The position numbers and the translations under genes are program-made. Positions 9,025 through 18,042 of a stretch of DNA of 64,000 nt are shown here, one piece after another. Under the pieces are notes generated by a model. The model searched no databases. It saw nothing but the letters and a program-made list of their open reading frames with translations, and was not told the DNA's origin. The first letter of the stretch is position 1; each line of letters opens with the position of its first letter. Source of the DNA: Ignavibacteriales bacterium. Lineage in GTDB: Bacteria > Bacteroidota > Ignavibacteria > Tepidaquicellales > Tepidaquicellaceae. The stretch lies in assembly GCA_020635255.1 (NCBI GenBank), contig JACKAC010000001.1, forward strand, positions 310,001 through 374,000, in the 5' to 3' direction.

Positions 9025-11172
9025 ATGAACTCAAAATACTTTCTATCACTTCTAGCCGCGCTGGTGATTACTATTCTGCTATGCGCGTTAGTAACTGAGT
9101 CTTTTTCGCAGACTCCTCCTTACGGGTGGATGACTCAATCCAGCGGTACAAATAATAATCTTAATGCTGTTTACATGATCAACGATAATACTGGTATTAT
9201 TGTTGGGCATGCCGGTACGATCCTAAAAACTACCGACGGAGGAGCTAGCTGGGTTTCTAAAAACAGCAATACTTTCTTTGACCTTTATGCCGTTTATTTC
9301 ACCAGTTCAAATACGGGTTTTGCATCCGGTGACGGTGGTGTGGTTTTAAAAACAACGAATGGGGGAAACTCCTGGAGTACGATCAATACCGGTATCAATG
9401 CTTCGGTTTTGAACGGTATCTATTTTGTGAGTTCTAGTACGGGTATTATTTCAGGTTGGTACGGGATTATAATGAGAACCACGAACGGAGGAAATTCGTG
9501 GACGCAAATTTCCAGCGGAACCAACATCAACCTGATGGGACTTGGTTTTAAAAATGCTAATACGGGTTTAATAGTCGGTCTGTCAGGTAAAACTCTCAGA
9601 ACGACTAATGGCGGTGCTTCCTGGTCGAGCGTAACAAGCGGTACCAGCAGTGACCTCTTTGCGGTATTTGTTGTGAGCAATGATAAAGGTCTCTCTGCTG
9701 GGGAACTTGGAGCAATGAGAAAATCGACGAATGCAGGGTCATCGTGGTCCAGCCAATCGAGCGGTACATCCAGGTGGCTTAGCGGGATCCATTTTGTAGA
9801 TATGAACACAGGCACCATCGTTGGTGATAATGGTACAATCAGAAGGTCATCCGATAACGGAGCAAACTTTAAGAATCAGGTCAGCAATACATCCGATTGG
9901 CTTAGAGGTGTGCACTTTACGAGTATTACTCATGGGGTAGTCGTGGGTGACTTTGGTACTATCAGACGTACAACCACAGGCGGATGGCTTCTGCCGACAC
10001 AGCCGGGACAAACTGCGCCGGGAAACAACTCTACATGCCAATCATTGACTGTCAGGCTGGATTGGAATTCCGTTCCCGACCCGATAGCATTCTATAGAGT
10101 ACAGTTGTCGCTAAGCTCTAACTTTTCGACAACCTTGATAGATGTAAATAACATTAACGATACATATTATGACGTTCCAAATGGAACGCTTGCACTAAAT
10201 ACAAAATATTACTGGCGTGTTATGGCGACCAATGAAGTTGGGACAGGTCAGTGGTCTTCGACCAGGAACTTTACTACTCTTGTGCCGTCGCCCGGAAATA
10301 CTGCTCTGACTGCTCCGGCTAATAATGCTACTAATATTACATTAACTCCTTTGCTTGACTGGAACACCGCTCAAAATTCGATTGAGTATCAGTTACAGCT
10401 GGCAGACGATTCTACTTTCTCAAACATTGTATTAAGTACTGATACGATCTCTGGTACTAGCTACCCGGTTCCTCCGGGAATGCTTGATAACTCTACTACA
10501 TACTATTGGAGGGTCAGGGGAAGAAGTCTCTGTGAAAGCGGAGAATGGTCACCCGTTTGGCACTTCCGTACGGCTGTTGAGCTTCCTTCTGCACCGGTGC
10601 TTGTATCACCGCCGAGCGGAACGCTGGGTCTTAATCTGGTTTTCGATACCGATTGGCTCGATATAGCTTCAGCGGAGTCATTCAGAATAGAGATCTCCAG
10701 CGATAGCTCATTTGCGTCACCTGAACTCGATTCGGCGGGGCTTCTCGCTTCTAATTTTACTATTCCTGCGGGTCTTCTCTCACACTCTACCTGGTATTAC
10801 TGGAGAGTAAGAGCTAAGAATGAAGCAGGTGAAGGACCCTATTCACCGGTTTGGAACTTCCAGACCTCGATCGTAACCGGACTAAATGTAAACACCTCGA
10901 TAATTCCGGACAGGTTTGGCTTAATGCAGAATTATCCTAACCCGTTCAATCCTTCTACAAGCATTAGCTTTGATCTTCCCGAAAGGTCAGATGTAAATCT
11001 AACGGTTTACAATACACTCGGACAGTCGGTAGCGGTACTTGTTAATTCATCTCTGCAGGCAGGAAGATACAATTATGTATTCGATGCTTCTTCAGTACCG
11101 AGCGGGATATACTTCTACAGGATAAAAGCCGGGGAGTTTGTAGAAACTAAGAGAATGGTTCTTATCAAATAA
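9025..11172 (+). CDS. T9SS-exported YCF48-type beta-propeller protein with three fibronectin-III domains
   Basis: The 715-residue protein has a signal peptide (about 1-30, ending SFSQ). About seven repeats of 43-45 residues follow (residues 30-330), each with a core like GTILKTTDGGASW, typical of YCF48/BNR-type propellers. Three fibronectin type III-like domains come next (about 335-625), each closing with YYWRV...W(S/S)P or similar. The end is a T9SS type A sorting domain (about 632-715, NYPNPFNPSTSISFDLP). It is a surface or secreted protein, and such propeller and FN3 modules generally serve binding or adhesion. No catalytic residue pattern was seen. A GGGG stretch before the ATG at 9025 is the likely ribosome-binding site. 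A hairpin follows at 11194-11216. Confidence 0.88.
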   Translation: MNSKYFLSLLAALVITILLCALVTESFSQTPPYGWMTQSSGTNNNLNAVYMINDNTGIIVGHAGTILKTTDGGASWVSKNSNTFFDLYAVYFTSSNTGFASGDGGVVLKTTNGGNSWSTINTGINASVLNGIYFVSSSTGIISGWYGIIMRTTNGGNSWTQISSGTNINLMGLGFKNANTGLIVGLSGKTLRTTNGGASWSSVTSGTSSDLFAVFVVSNDKGLSAGELGAMRKSTNAGSSWSSQSSGTSRWLSGIHFVDMNTGTIVGDNGTIRRSSDNGANFKNQVSNTSDWLRGVHFTSITHGVVVGDFGTIRRTTTGGWLLPTQPGQTAPGNNSTCQSLTVRLDWNSVPDPIAFYRVQLSLSSNFSTTLIDVNNINDTYYDVPNGTLALNTKYYWRVMATNEVGTGQWSSTRNFTTLVPSPGNTALTAPANNATNITLTPLLDWNTAQNSIEYQLQLADDSTFSNIVLSTDTISGTSYPVPPGMLDNSTTYYWRVRGRSLCESGEWSPVWHFRTAVELPSAPVLVSPPSGTLGLNLVFDTDWLDIASAESFRIEISSDSSFASPELDSAGLLASNFTIPAGLLSHSTWYYWRVRAKNEAGEGPYSPVWNFQTSIVTGLNVNTSIIPDRFGLMQNYPNPFNPSTSISFDLPERSDVNLTVYNTLGQSVAVLVNSSLQAGRYNYVFDASSVPSGIYFYRIKAGEFVETKRMVLIK

Positions 11173-11193
11173 TTTTAATCAGAAATTGCTCAG

Positions 11194-11216
11194 CCGGGAC
11201 AGGCTTTCTGTCCCGG
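11194..11216 (+). terminator. GC-rich hairpin without U-tract after the YCF48 gene
   Basis: CCGGGACAG (11194-11202), loop GCTTT, CTGTCCCGG (11208-11216) is a perfect 9-bp stem 21 bases after the stop. What follows (TCACTTTAATC) is not a clear U-tract. It may be a partial terminator or a processing/stability hairpin between this gene and the glycoside hydrolase-like gene. Confidence 0.5.
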
Positions 11217-11237
11217 TCACTTTAATCTAATTGTAAA

Positions 11238-12389
11238 ATGAGAAAAAGCAAATTTGCTTTATGTCTCAGCTTAATATTTCTTTTGTATTCACAGTCGCTG
11301 ATGTCGATGCCGGGTGACAGTTCAAAAGTGTACGGTGTGACAGTTGACGCAGTAAATGGTCTTAATAATATCGTCAACTCGCTACACCAGCTTTCTCGCA
11401 GACCTACAGTTAGAATTGTATTTGATGAATGGATACCGGCTGCTGAATATACCGCACCCGTTAATAGAATAGATACTGTCGCGGATATAATGGGTGAGAT
11501 TCTTGATAGCTATTATATGAACCAGTACAGTCAAAACCAGTTTAAGAATAGGGTGAATGAATATCTTAATGAATTGGGTGATAAAGTTGATATTTGGGAA
11601 ATAGGCAATGAGGTTAACGGCGAATGGCTCGGCTCTATAAACAGCGTCCTTGGCAAGATCGGAAATGCTTACTCTATTATAAAGAATGCCGGTAAGAAAA
11701 CCGCGCTCACCCTGTACTATAATCATGAATGCTGGGATAATGCCGGCAATGAAATGTTCCGCTGGGTGAACGAGAGCCTTCCTGATAGTATCAGGATGGG
11801 AGTTGATTACCTCCTCGTGTCATATTATGAGGACGATTGTAATAATTACCAGCCTAACTGGCAGGAGGTGTTTGACAGCCTGAGTGTACTTTTCCCGAAT
11901 TCAAAGCTTGGTATCGGTGAATGCGGTACTCACCATAATAATAGAAAAGCCGATTACATCAGAAGATACTACAGCATGGACATAACTACGCCTAATTATA
12001 TCGGCGGATATTTTTGGTGGTATTATAAACAGGATTGCGTACCCGTGTCTAACTATCTCTGGTACGTACTCGATAGCACGATAAATCCGCCTGTTCTTAC
12101 AAATATTGGAAATGGATTTAATGGCGTTGCGGATTATAAACTCTGGAACTACCCCAACCCTTTTAATCCTTCAACAAAAATAAATTTTACACTTGCCGAA
12201 AGCGATGATGTTAAGCTCACCGTCTTTAATTCGCTCGGTCAGGTGATAAGAGTATTGGAAAATAACCGCTTGAGCAAAGGAGAGTATTCCCGCGAGTTTG
12301 ATGCTTCGGGTCTCCCGAGCGGTGTATATTACTACGTCTTGAAAACTACTAATAATTCACTGGTAAATCGTATGGTTCTTATAAAATAG
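11238..12389 (+). CDS. T9SS-exported glycoside hydrolase-like protein (clan A fold candidate)
   Basis: The 383-residue protein has a signal peptide (1 to about 23), a domain of roughly 270 residues and a T9SS sorting domain (about 300-383, NYPNPFNPSTKINFTL). The middle domain shows two features of retaining (beta/alpha)8 glycosidases of clan GH-A: IGNEVNGEW with Glu125 at the expected acid/base position (NE pair after strand 4) and GIGECGTHH with Glu228 at the expected nucleophile position (strand 7), followed by GGYFWWYYK resembling strand 8. The 103-residue spacing fits. Family and substrate cannot be assigned by eye. An exported polysaccharide-degrading enzyme is plausible. The gene lies 65 bases after the YCF48 gene and ends before a strong terminator. 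Confidence 0.7.
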   Translation: MRKSKFALCLSLIFLLYSQSLMSMPGDSSKVYGVTVDAVNGLNNIVNSLHQLSRRPTVRIVFDEWIPAAEYTAPVNRIDTVADIMGEILDSYYMNQYSQNQFKNRVNEYLNELGDKVDIWEIGNEVNGEWLGSINSVLGKIGNAYSIIKNAGKKTALTLYYNHECWDNAGNEMFRWVNESLPDSIRMGVDYLLVSYYEDDCNNYQPNWQEVFDSLSVLFPNSKLGIGECGTHHNNRKADYIRRYYSMDITTPNYIGGYFWWYYKQDCVPVSNYLWYVLDSTINPPVLTNIGNGFNGVADYKLWNYPNPFNPSTKINFTLAESDDVKLTVFNSLGQVIRVLENNRLSKGEYSREFDASGLPSGVYYYVLKTTNNSLVNRMVLIK

Positions 12390-12430
12390 AGCAGCAATTA
12401 ACTTCTCCTTATATTACCATTTTTACCGCT

Positions 12431-12466
12431 AGCCCTTGCTTCTTGACCGGAAAGCAAGGGCTTTTC
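12431..12466 (+). terminator. Strong rho-independent terminator
   Basis: AGCCCTTGCTT (12431-12441) pairs with AAGCAAGGGCT (12452-12462), followed by TTTTC. It closes the T9SS pair 9025-12389 before the bshB1-like gene. Confidence 0.88.
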
Positions 12467-12524
12467 ATTTATCATTTAATTTAATATATATCTCAATATC
12501 TTTATATAAATCTATAATTAACGT

Positions 12525-13241
12525 TTGACCGAAAAACTTGACGTATTATTCTTTGGCGCTCATCCTGACGATGTAGAGCTAACCTGCGGCGGTACTGCCG
12601 CAAAGCTCGTAAAAGCAGGCAAAAAGATCGGCATCATCGACCTCACTAAAGCCGAGCTTAGCTCTCGCGGAAATCCTGAATTAAGAGAAAAAGAGACCGC
12701 CGCCGCAACGGAAATACTCGGCGCGTCCATCCGCGAAAATCTCGCCCTCAGCGACGGAAACATCACCAACGATCCCGACTCGCGCCTAAAGGTAATCTCG
12801 GTAATAAGAAAATATAAACCCGCGCTCGTCTTCGCGCCCTATCCCGGTGACCGTCACCCGGATCATATTCACGCGAGCGAGCTCATACGTGAAGCCGCAT
12901 TCTACTCCGGCCTCGCAAAGATCGCCGATGGAAATGACCCGCACCGCCCGCACAAAGTCTATTACTACCCGCAGGCGTATGATATACCCGTGAGCTTCGT
13001 GTTCGATATATCCGACACCTTCGACATAAAAATGCACGCAATAAAATCCTATGGCTCGCAATTCTTTAATCCCGGCTACGAACAAAACGAACCCGTTACA
13101 TTGATAAGCAGTGAATTATTCTATAAAGAGATCGAAGCCCGCGCCCGCCACTATGGCTTTAAGATCGGCGTGGAGTTCGGTGAACCGTTCTTTTCCTATG
13201 AATCCGTCAAAGCCGACGCTGAAACAATTTTCGAGATTTGA
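12525..13241 (+). CDS. bshB1: PIG-L/LmbE-type deacetylase, BshB1-like (bacillithiol pathway candidate)
   Basis: The 238-residue protein belongs to the zinc-dependent N-acetylglucosamine deacetylase family. Metal-site motifs are visible: GAHPDDVEL (His13, Asp15, Asp16) and HPDH (residues 111-114). The segments IIDLTKAELSSRG and SYGSQF closely follow the BshB1 subgroup, which deacetylates N-acetylglucosaminyl-malate in bacillithiol synthesis. BshA and BshC are not in the window, so the pathway role is inferred. The start is TTG at 12525; no upstream ATG fits. The stop TGA overlaps the ATG of the next gene by one base (TGATG), so the two are likely coupled. Confidence 0.85.
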   Translation: MTEKLDVLFFGAHPDDVELTCGGTAAKLVKAGKKIGIIDLTKAELSSRGNPELREKETAAATEILGASIRENLALSDGNITNDPDSRLKVISVIRKYKPALVFAPYPGDRHPDHIHASELIREAAFYSGLAKIADGNDPHRPHKVYYYPQAYDIPVSFVFDISDTFDIKMHAIKSYGSQFFNPGYEQNEPVTLISSELFYKEIEARARHYGFKIGVEFGEPFFSYESVKADAETIFEI

Positions 13242-13957
13242 TGATAGAGATAGATAGAAGAAAAATACTTGTCTTTGACATAGAAGTTGCCGCGCACGAT
13301 TTCGAAACCTTCTTTGACGAGGAGACGAAGACATACCTCCTCCAGTATGCAAAAGATGACGACATGCGCGTCAGGATAATCGAGGAGCTTGTCTTTAATT
13401 CCTTCACATCAAAGCTCGTCGCCGTATCAATGTGGGATGTCAACGACGAAAAAGGTTGTGTGTTGATTAACTGCGACAAAGATCCCGCGCTTTTACCCGA
13501 ACGTGACTCCATGACCTATGTGCAGGGCACGGAAAAAGAGATCGTTGAGCAGTTCTGGAAGATCATCGCTGCAAAGAATTATAACCTGTTCGTTACCTTT
13601 AACGGCAGAGAGTTTGATTGCCCGTACATGATGCTAAAATCCTTCGAGATGGGTGTTCGCCCTACGTTCAATTTCATGCAGGGTAGTGACTTCACTTTCC
13701 GCGATTATCATATCGACCTGCTAAAAGAATTTACTTTCAACAGGCATTCACCGCACGGCGCGAGAAGGAAGTTCTCTCTGGATTTTTACTGTAAAAGGCT
13801 CGGTGTAAGGAGCCCTAAGGATGGGGGAGTAAAGGGCGATAAGGTGACCGAACTATATAATAGCGGGGAATACAAAAAAATAGCTGATTATGCTGCTGAG
13901 GATGCGATAGCGGAGGCGGAGCTTTTCAAAATTTGGAATAAATTTTTAAATATTTAA
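13241..13957 (+). CDS. Predicted 3'-5' exonuclease of the PolB/RNase H-like (DEDDy) type
   Basis: About 238 residues from ATG 13241 (a TTG one codon earlier is possible but less likely). Motif Exo I is [14 protein letters not shown], with the D and E that hold metal. Exo II is [15 protein letters not shown], with the FNGxxFD pattern. Exo III is [16 protein letters not shown], with Tyr four residues before Asp, so DEDDy. This is the 'predicted 3'-5' exonuclease related to PolB' family that is common in Bacteroidota relatives. It has no polymerase domain. It is translationally coupled to the bshB1-like gene and followed by ybaB and recR, so a DNA-repair context is reasonable. Confidence 0.82.
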   Translation: MIEIDRRKILVFDIEVAAHDFETFFDEETKTYLLQYAKDDDMRVRIIEELVFNSFTSKLVAVSMWDVNDEKGCVLINCDKDPALLPERDSMTYVQGTEKEIVEQFWKIIAAKNYNLFVTFNGREFDCPYMMLKSFEMGVRPTFNFMQGSDFTFRDYHIDLLKEFTFNRHSPHGARRKFSLDFYCKRLGVRSPKDGGVKGDKVTELYNSGEYKKIADYAAEDAIAEAELFKIWNKFLNI

Positions 13958-13976
13958 TATAACTAAGGAGATTAAA

Positions 13977-14309
13977 ATGAATCCGAAACAAATGCAGGGA
14001 ATGATGAAGCAGATGAAAAAGATGCAGGAAGAGATGGATAAGATTCAGCAGGAGCTTGAAAACAAGACTGTTACCGAGGAATCCGGAGGCGGTATGGTAA
14101 AGGTCACTGCTAACGGCAAGAACCAGATCATGAAAATAGAGATCGAAAAAGAGATCGTTAATCCCGACGAGCCCGAAATGCTGGAAGACCTCGTGATCGC
14201 CGCTGTGAATAAGGCTCTCGAAAGCGCCCAGAAAATGGCGAATGAAGAAATGTCTAAAGTAACGGGAATGCTCCCGAATATACCGGGCTTGAATCTTCCC
14301 GGATTTTAA
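13977..14309 (+). CDS. YbaB/EbfC-family nucleoid-associated DNA-binding protein
   Basis: The 110-residue protein starts [27 protein letters not shown], the long N-terminal helix of YbaB/EbfC, followed by a three-stranded sheet ([21 protein letters not shown]) and a C-terminal helix rich in Ala, Lys and Met. The family forms tweezer-like dimers that bind DNA. An AAGGAG ribosome-binding site sits just before the ATG. It lies six bases before recR, the usual ybaB-recR pairing; dnaX, often next to them, is absent here. Confidence 0.95.
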   Translation: MNPKQMQGMMKQMKKMQEEMDKIQQELENKTVTEESGGGMVKVTANGKNQIMKIEIEKEIVNPDEPEMLEDLVIAAVNKALESAQKMANEEMSKVTGMLPNIPGLNLPGF

Positions 14310-14314
14310 TTATT

Positions 14315-14923
14315 ATGATAAACTCGTCTGACTCCCTTGAGGAACTGATACAGGAACTTTCAAAGCTCCCTCAGATCGGCAGAAAGACCGCACAGCGTCT
14401 GGCTATGTATATTATCAAACAGCCTAAAAGCGAAGTGGAAAAATTTGCCAATGCCCTCGTGAATACAAAAAGACTTATTAAGTTTTGCAATGTCTGCTGT
14501 AATATCACCGAGGATGAACGATGCCGTATATGCTCATCCGACCGCAGGGACAGGACGACGATATGTATTGTCGAGGAGCCTCATGATGTTTATGCGATAG
14601 AAAAGACCAACGAGTACAAAGGACTTTATCACGTCCTTCACGGCAGGATCTCTCCGCTTGAAGGTATCGGTCCGGCAGACATCCGCATCAAAGAACTTTT
14701 GCATAGAATGGGGGGAGACGGTGTGCCGGATGTGGAAGAGGTTATCCTTGCCCTCAATCCAAACGTAGAGGGCGAGACAACCGTGCTATACATTACCAAG
14801 CTCCTTAAACCCCTCGGCATCAGGGTAACCAGGATTGCCAGGGGTATTCCGATAGGAGCTGACCTTGAGTTTGCCGACGAAGTAACGCTTGCGAAAGCTA
14901 TCGAAGGAAGAGTGAACGCTTAA
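14315..14923 (+). CDS. recR: Recombination mediator RecR
   Basis: The 202-residue protein has the RecR layout: an N-terminal helix-hairpin-helix ([19 protein letters not shown]), a four-Cys zinc finger ([16 protein letters not shown], about residues 57-72), a Toprim domain starting [14 protein letters not shown] and a C-terminal Walker-B-like region. RecR with RecO/RecF loads RecA at gaps. The length is standard. It is in an operon with ybaB and likely continues into the methyltransferase gene 19 bases later. Confidence 0.97.
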   Translation: MINSSDSLEELIQELSKLPQIGRKTAQRLAMYIIKQPKSEVEKFANALVNTKRLIKFCNVCCNITEDERCRICSSDRRDRTTICIVEEPHDVYAIEKTNEYKGLYHVLHGRISPLEGIGPADIRIKELLHRMGGDGVPDVEEVILALNPNVEGETTVLYITKLLKPLGIRVTRIARGIPIGADLEFADEVTLAKAIEGRVNA

Positions 14924-14942
14924 CGTTTACAAAAAACTTTTT

Positions 14943-15683
14943 ATGTGGTATAAAAATTGGTTCTCAAGTAAGTTCTATCTTAAACTATACAAACACCGCA
15001 ACGATGAAGATGCGCGTCATCTCATCAATCTCATTCAAAGAACTATCCCCATAAAAAAAGACGACAAAGTGCTGGATATTGCCTGTGGAGCAGGGAGGCA
15101 TTCGCTTGAACTTGCCCGCCGTGGCTACAGAGTGACCGGTCTCGACCTTTCAGAATTCCTGCTTAAAGAGGCGCGTATTGCTTGCAAAAAAGCTAATGAA
15201 AAACCTCTTCACGTCAGCTTTGTAAAAAAGGATATGAGACATTATAATTTTAAAGGCAGGTTCGATCTCGCTGTCAACCTTTTTACCAGCTTCGGCTATT
15301 TCGATAATGATGAAGAAAATTTTCTTGTCATAAAAAATGCTTCTGATTCGATCCGAAAGAAGGGTTGGTTCGTCCTCGATTTTCTTAATAAGGACTACCT
15401 CATAAATAATATTGTTCATTATAACCGGACGAAGATAGATGACGAGATACTGCACCAAAGAAGGCGCATAGTTGATGATTTTGTGATAAAAAATATCAGG
15501 ATAGTGTCGGCTAAAAAAGAACTTAAATATAAAGAACAGCTTAAATTATACACTTTTTCTGAACTCAAAAGGGCGTTTGAAAGTTTTAATTTAAGGATAA
15601 TCAAAAAATACGGTGATTATTTCGGAAATCCTTATAATTTAAAGGAATCGAAGAGGATAATACTTTTTGCTCAGAAACTATAA
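14943..15683 (+). CDS. Class I SAM-dependent methyltransferase
   Basis: The 246-residue protein carries the Rossmann motif I VLDIACGAGRHSLELARRGYRVTGLDLS (SAM-binding glycines), an acidic residue at the end of strand 2 (GLDLS) and motif VKKDMRHYNF. It resembles small-molecule methyltransferases of the methyltransferase-25 type. The substrate is unknown. It follows recR closely and overlaps the next gene's TTG start by 17 bases, so it is part of the same transcript. Confidence 0.85.
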   Translation: MWYKNWFSSKFYLKLYKHRNDEDARHLINLIQRTIPIKKDDKVLDIACGAGRHSLELARRGYRVTGLDLSEFLLKEARIACKKANEKPLHVSFVKKDMRHYNFKGRFDLAVNLFTSFGYFDNDEENFLVIKNASDSIRKKGWFVLDFLNKDYLINNIVHYNRTKIDDEILHQRRRIVDDFVIKNIRIVSAKKELKYKEQLKLYTFSELKRAFESFNLRIIKKYGDYFGNPYNLKESKRIILFAQKL

Positions 15684-16254
15684 AATACTAATATTACTTG
15701 CTTTTGTTTTTCTGGCAGGCTGTGATATTTTCAGCACACGCGCCGTCGAACCTCCGGAAGATCCGAGGTCTAATTTTACTCCTCCAACGTCATACGATAT
15801 TGTCATTCAAAACCTCCAGTTTGCCATCGCTGAAAAGAATCTCAATAATTACATGAGCTGTTTCGTCGATACGAGTTACGCGCCGGCTGAATTTAAGTTC
15901 AATGCTGACATCGAATCTCTTATACAATATCCGACCTTGAATAACTGGGACATTCACAAAGAAAGAACCTATTATACTAACTTGCTTTCGCTGACAGATG
16001 CCGGGGCTACATCTACGTTGTTCCTGTCTAATGAACAGGTTTTCAATACGCTCGATAGCGCAGTTTATGATGCGGACTATCTTATGGTGTTCGACCATAC
16101 CAGGGAGACCGTTGCAAAGCAGGTTAAAGGAAAACTCCGTTTTATACTCGTACCCAATGCGAATAATTTCTGGGCTATTCAGGAATGGTACGACTTCAAA
16201 AATAATTCAACCGATACAACATGGAGCGTTTTAAAAGCAGGATTTGCTAATTAA
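15667..16254 (+). CDS. Lipoprotein with NTF2-like domain (candidate)
   Basis: The 195-residue protein starts at a TTG (15667) that overlaps the methyltransferase gene by 17 bases. The N terminus is a lipoprotein signal with lipobox LAGC (Cys about residue 19). The mature part (VIQNLQFAIAEKNLNNYMSCF...FIL...WAIQEWYDF) looks like the alpha+beta cone of NTF2-like proteins, in which a helix pair is followed by a curved sheet. The next gene is a related lipoprotein, and the two are probably made together and placed in the same membrane. Function unknown. Confidence 0.72.
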   Translation: MLRNYKILILLAFVFLAGCDIFSTRAVEPPEDPRSNFTPPTSYDIVIQNLQFAIAEKNLNNYMSCFVDTSYAPAEFKFNADIESLIQYPTLNNWDIHKERTYYTNLLSLTDAGATSTLFLSNEQVFNTLDSAVYDADYLMVFDHTRETVAKQVKGKLRFILVPNANNFWAIQEWYDFKNNSTDTTWSVLKAGFAN

Positions 16255-16769
16255 TGAATAAAAGGAACGGCATAATATGGTTTGTGCTGTTTATTATTAT
16301 GGTTGGGGGCATCTCATCCTGTGATAATTTGTTTTCGCCTAAACTCGATACTTCATCCCCTTCGAGCATTTTAACCGACCAAAAAACTATCGAGGGAGTC
16401 TTTCAGAATTTCCAGTATTCATACACTTTTAAGGACACGACTGTTTACGGCAACCTGCTTGCCGAAAACTTTATCTTTACGTACCGTGATTATGAGACGG
16501 GTTTCGATGTGAGCTGGGACAGACCTACCGAAATGAAAACCACAAACGGATTATTCAATAATACACAGCGGCTCGAAGTAATATGGAATAATATAATCTA
16601 CCAGTCGGGAGATTCTTTAAACTACGTTGTAAAGAGGGGATTTAGTCTTACTGTCACCTTTAATGCCAATGACATTATAAGCCTTGCGGGGTTTGCCGAT
16701 TTCACGCTTGCCCGTCCGACTGCCGACGATAAATGGAAGATAGTTAAATGGCGCGACGAGAGCTTCTAA
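16254..16769 (+). CDS. Lipoprotein related to the preceding gene
   Basis: The 171-residue protein has a lipoprotein signal ending GGISSC (Cys about residue 23). Its body (TIEGVFQNFQYSYTFKDTTVYGNLLAENFIF...DKWKIVKWRDE) parallels the previous protein: an amphipathic helix start, a central sheet and a C-terminal 'DDKWKIVKWRD' strand typical of NTF2-like folds. Its ATG overlaps the preceding stop (TAATG), so translation is coupled. It converges with the L,D-transpeptidase gene, with only 3 bases between stops. Confidence 0.72.
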   Translation: MNKRNGIIWFVLFIIMVGGISSCDNLFSPKLDTSSPSSILTDQKTIEGVFQNFQYSYTFKDTTVYGNLLAENFIFTYRDYETGFDVSWDRPTEMKTTNGLFNNTQRLEVIWNNIIYQSGDSLNYVVKRGFSLTVTFNANDIISLAGFADFTLARPTADDKWKIVKWRDESF

Positions 16770-16772
16770 AAA

Positions 16773-17906
16773 TTACTGCTTTAAATACTTTTCCTTTAGA
16801 TCTGCAAAATAATACTTTTCGTAGTATTTCTTGTTCGGCAAAAGTTTGTCTATAACTAAGCTTAGCTCCTCGACCGTTAAACCTTTATTGAATTCCTTTT
16901 TGAATTCCTCGATGATGTTCTCTTTTGAAGTGAGTATTATCATTGATGGGTCGTTCAGCCTTGTGTCGATCTTTCCTGATTCGTAGTTATAGATATCTTT
17001 ATAAAATTCTATGTATGGTCCAAAACTATCGGAGTTTATATCGAAGGTCTTGTAGTATATCTCGACCGGGAATTTATCTGGGTCGTTCATCATGTATATC
17101 ATGGACTTTTTGCTGTCCAGCCATCCGCTCAGGTCGTCGGTTTTTACGACACGCTTGATGATAAACTCCTTCATCTTCGCGATGTTGTCGTTGTCATTCC
17201 TTACACAGCCGTGAGAGAGGTTTCTCATCTCGCTATATACGAGTTTGTTCTTGTTCGTCCCGTGAAAGTACCTCAGTGAGTTCTCATCGTAGTGAACTAC
17301 GAATAGACCCAGCGGGTTGTTCGGTCCCGGGGGGGTCGCGTTCAAATGAGCTTTCTTTGGATCGGGATCTTTCCATGAGGGCCAATTCCTCAGTTTATAT
17401 GCCTCGAAATGACCGGCGTATGTCTTGTCGGTTATTTTGCCAACTACGTTATTCCACGTATCTATCAATACCGTATCGCCATTATAAAATTGGTAGATCC
17501 TCGAACGAAATTCCGGGATGTTGAGCTCCCACATTATCTTTGCCGTATCCACCAGGTAATTTTTCCCTACTTCATAGAAATATTTATAATGGTAAATGGT
17601 ATCATGCCTTACTGTGTCTATTGCTTCGATCTGTCTTTCGACTTTGTATTCACGTGAGTTTATTATGTCGGAAACCGCTTCGTCCGATATTATCGGGAAT
17701 TGGTCGCGGAGATACGTCTCCATGCTTTCATCCGCTTCGGTAATGCTCTCTGTCTCTACCTCGAATTTTTGCGTACCGACCTTCGGGTCGCTTGTTTTTG
17801 GTGCGGTATCCGATGCAAGGTTCTGCGCGTTAGCGCGCAACCCGGCGATCATAAATATCATTAAGCCCAAATAAAATATCCTGTTTTTTAGTAGCATTTT
17901 TACCAT
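16773..17906 (-). CDS. L,D-transpeptidase (YkuD-type), exported
   Basis: The 377-residue protein has an N-terminal signal sequence (about 1-28, ending RANAQ). The YkuD catalytic region spans about residues 125-255: HGT at 215-217 and SHGCVR with catalytic Cys234. These enzymes cross-link peptidoglycan stems through diaminopimelate or attach envelope proteins. A region of about 85 residues before the domain and a tail of about 110 residues after it have no recognised motif. The tail ends in a Lys/Tyr-rich helical stretch. Met4 is an alternative start. It is monocistronic and leftward, separated from the nucleoside phosphorylase-like gene by 136 bases. Confidence 0.88.
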   Translation of the reverse strand: MVKMLLKNRIFYLGLMIFMIAGLRANAQNLASDTAPKTSDPKVGTQKFEVETESITEADESMETYLRDQFPIISDEAVSDIINSREYKVERQIEAIDTVRHDTIYHYKYFYEVGKNYLVDTAKIMWELNIPEFRSRIYQFYNGDTVLIDTWNNVVGKITDKTYAGHFEAYKLRNWPSWKDPDPKKAHLNATPPGPNNPLGLFVVHYDENSLRYFHGTNKNKLVYSEMRNLSHGCVRNDNDNIAKMKEFIIKRVVKTDDLSGWLDSKKSMIYMMNDPDKFPVEIYYKTFDINSDSFGPYIEFYKDIYNYESGKIDTRLNDPSMIILTSKENIIEEFKKEFNKGLTVEELSLVIDKLLPNKKYYEKYYFADLKEKYLKQ

Positions 17907-18042
17907 TGGTTTGAGAAATTGTTACCGTTTATACTAATTTGTGTAGAATTCGTTCCTTTTAATGGTTTTGCCAGCACTATTGGAACGATGAGGTTGAGTT
18001 CGTACAAATTATAAAATACTTGGCTTTATTGAAATGAAATTC

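Noticed and set aside
9420..9818. Leftward ORF inside the YCF48 gene.
   Set aside because: Antisense of the propeller repeats; its repeated pattern mirrors those repeats.
17907..18042. TCGTTCC ... GGAACGA inverted repeat between the L,D-transpeptidase and PNP-like genes.
   Set aside because: Only 7 bp with a loop over 20 bases and no T-run; not enough to call a terminator or operator.
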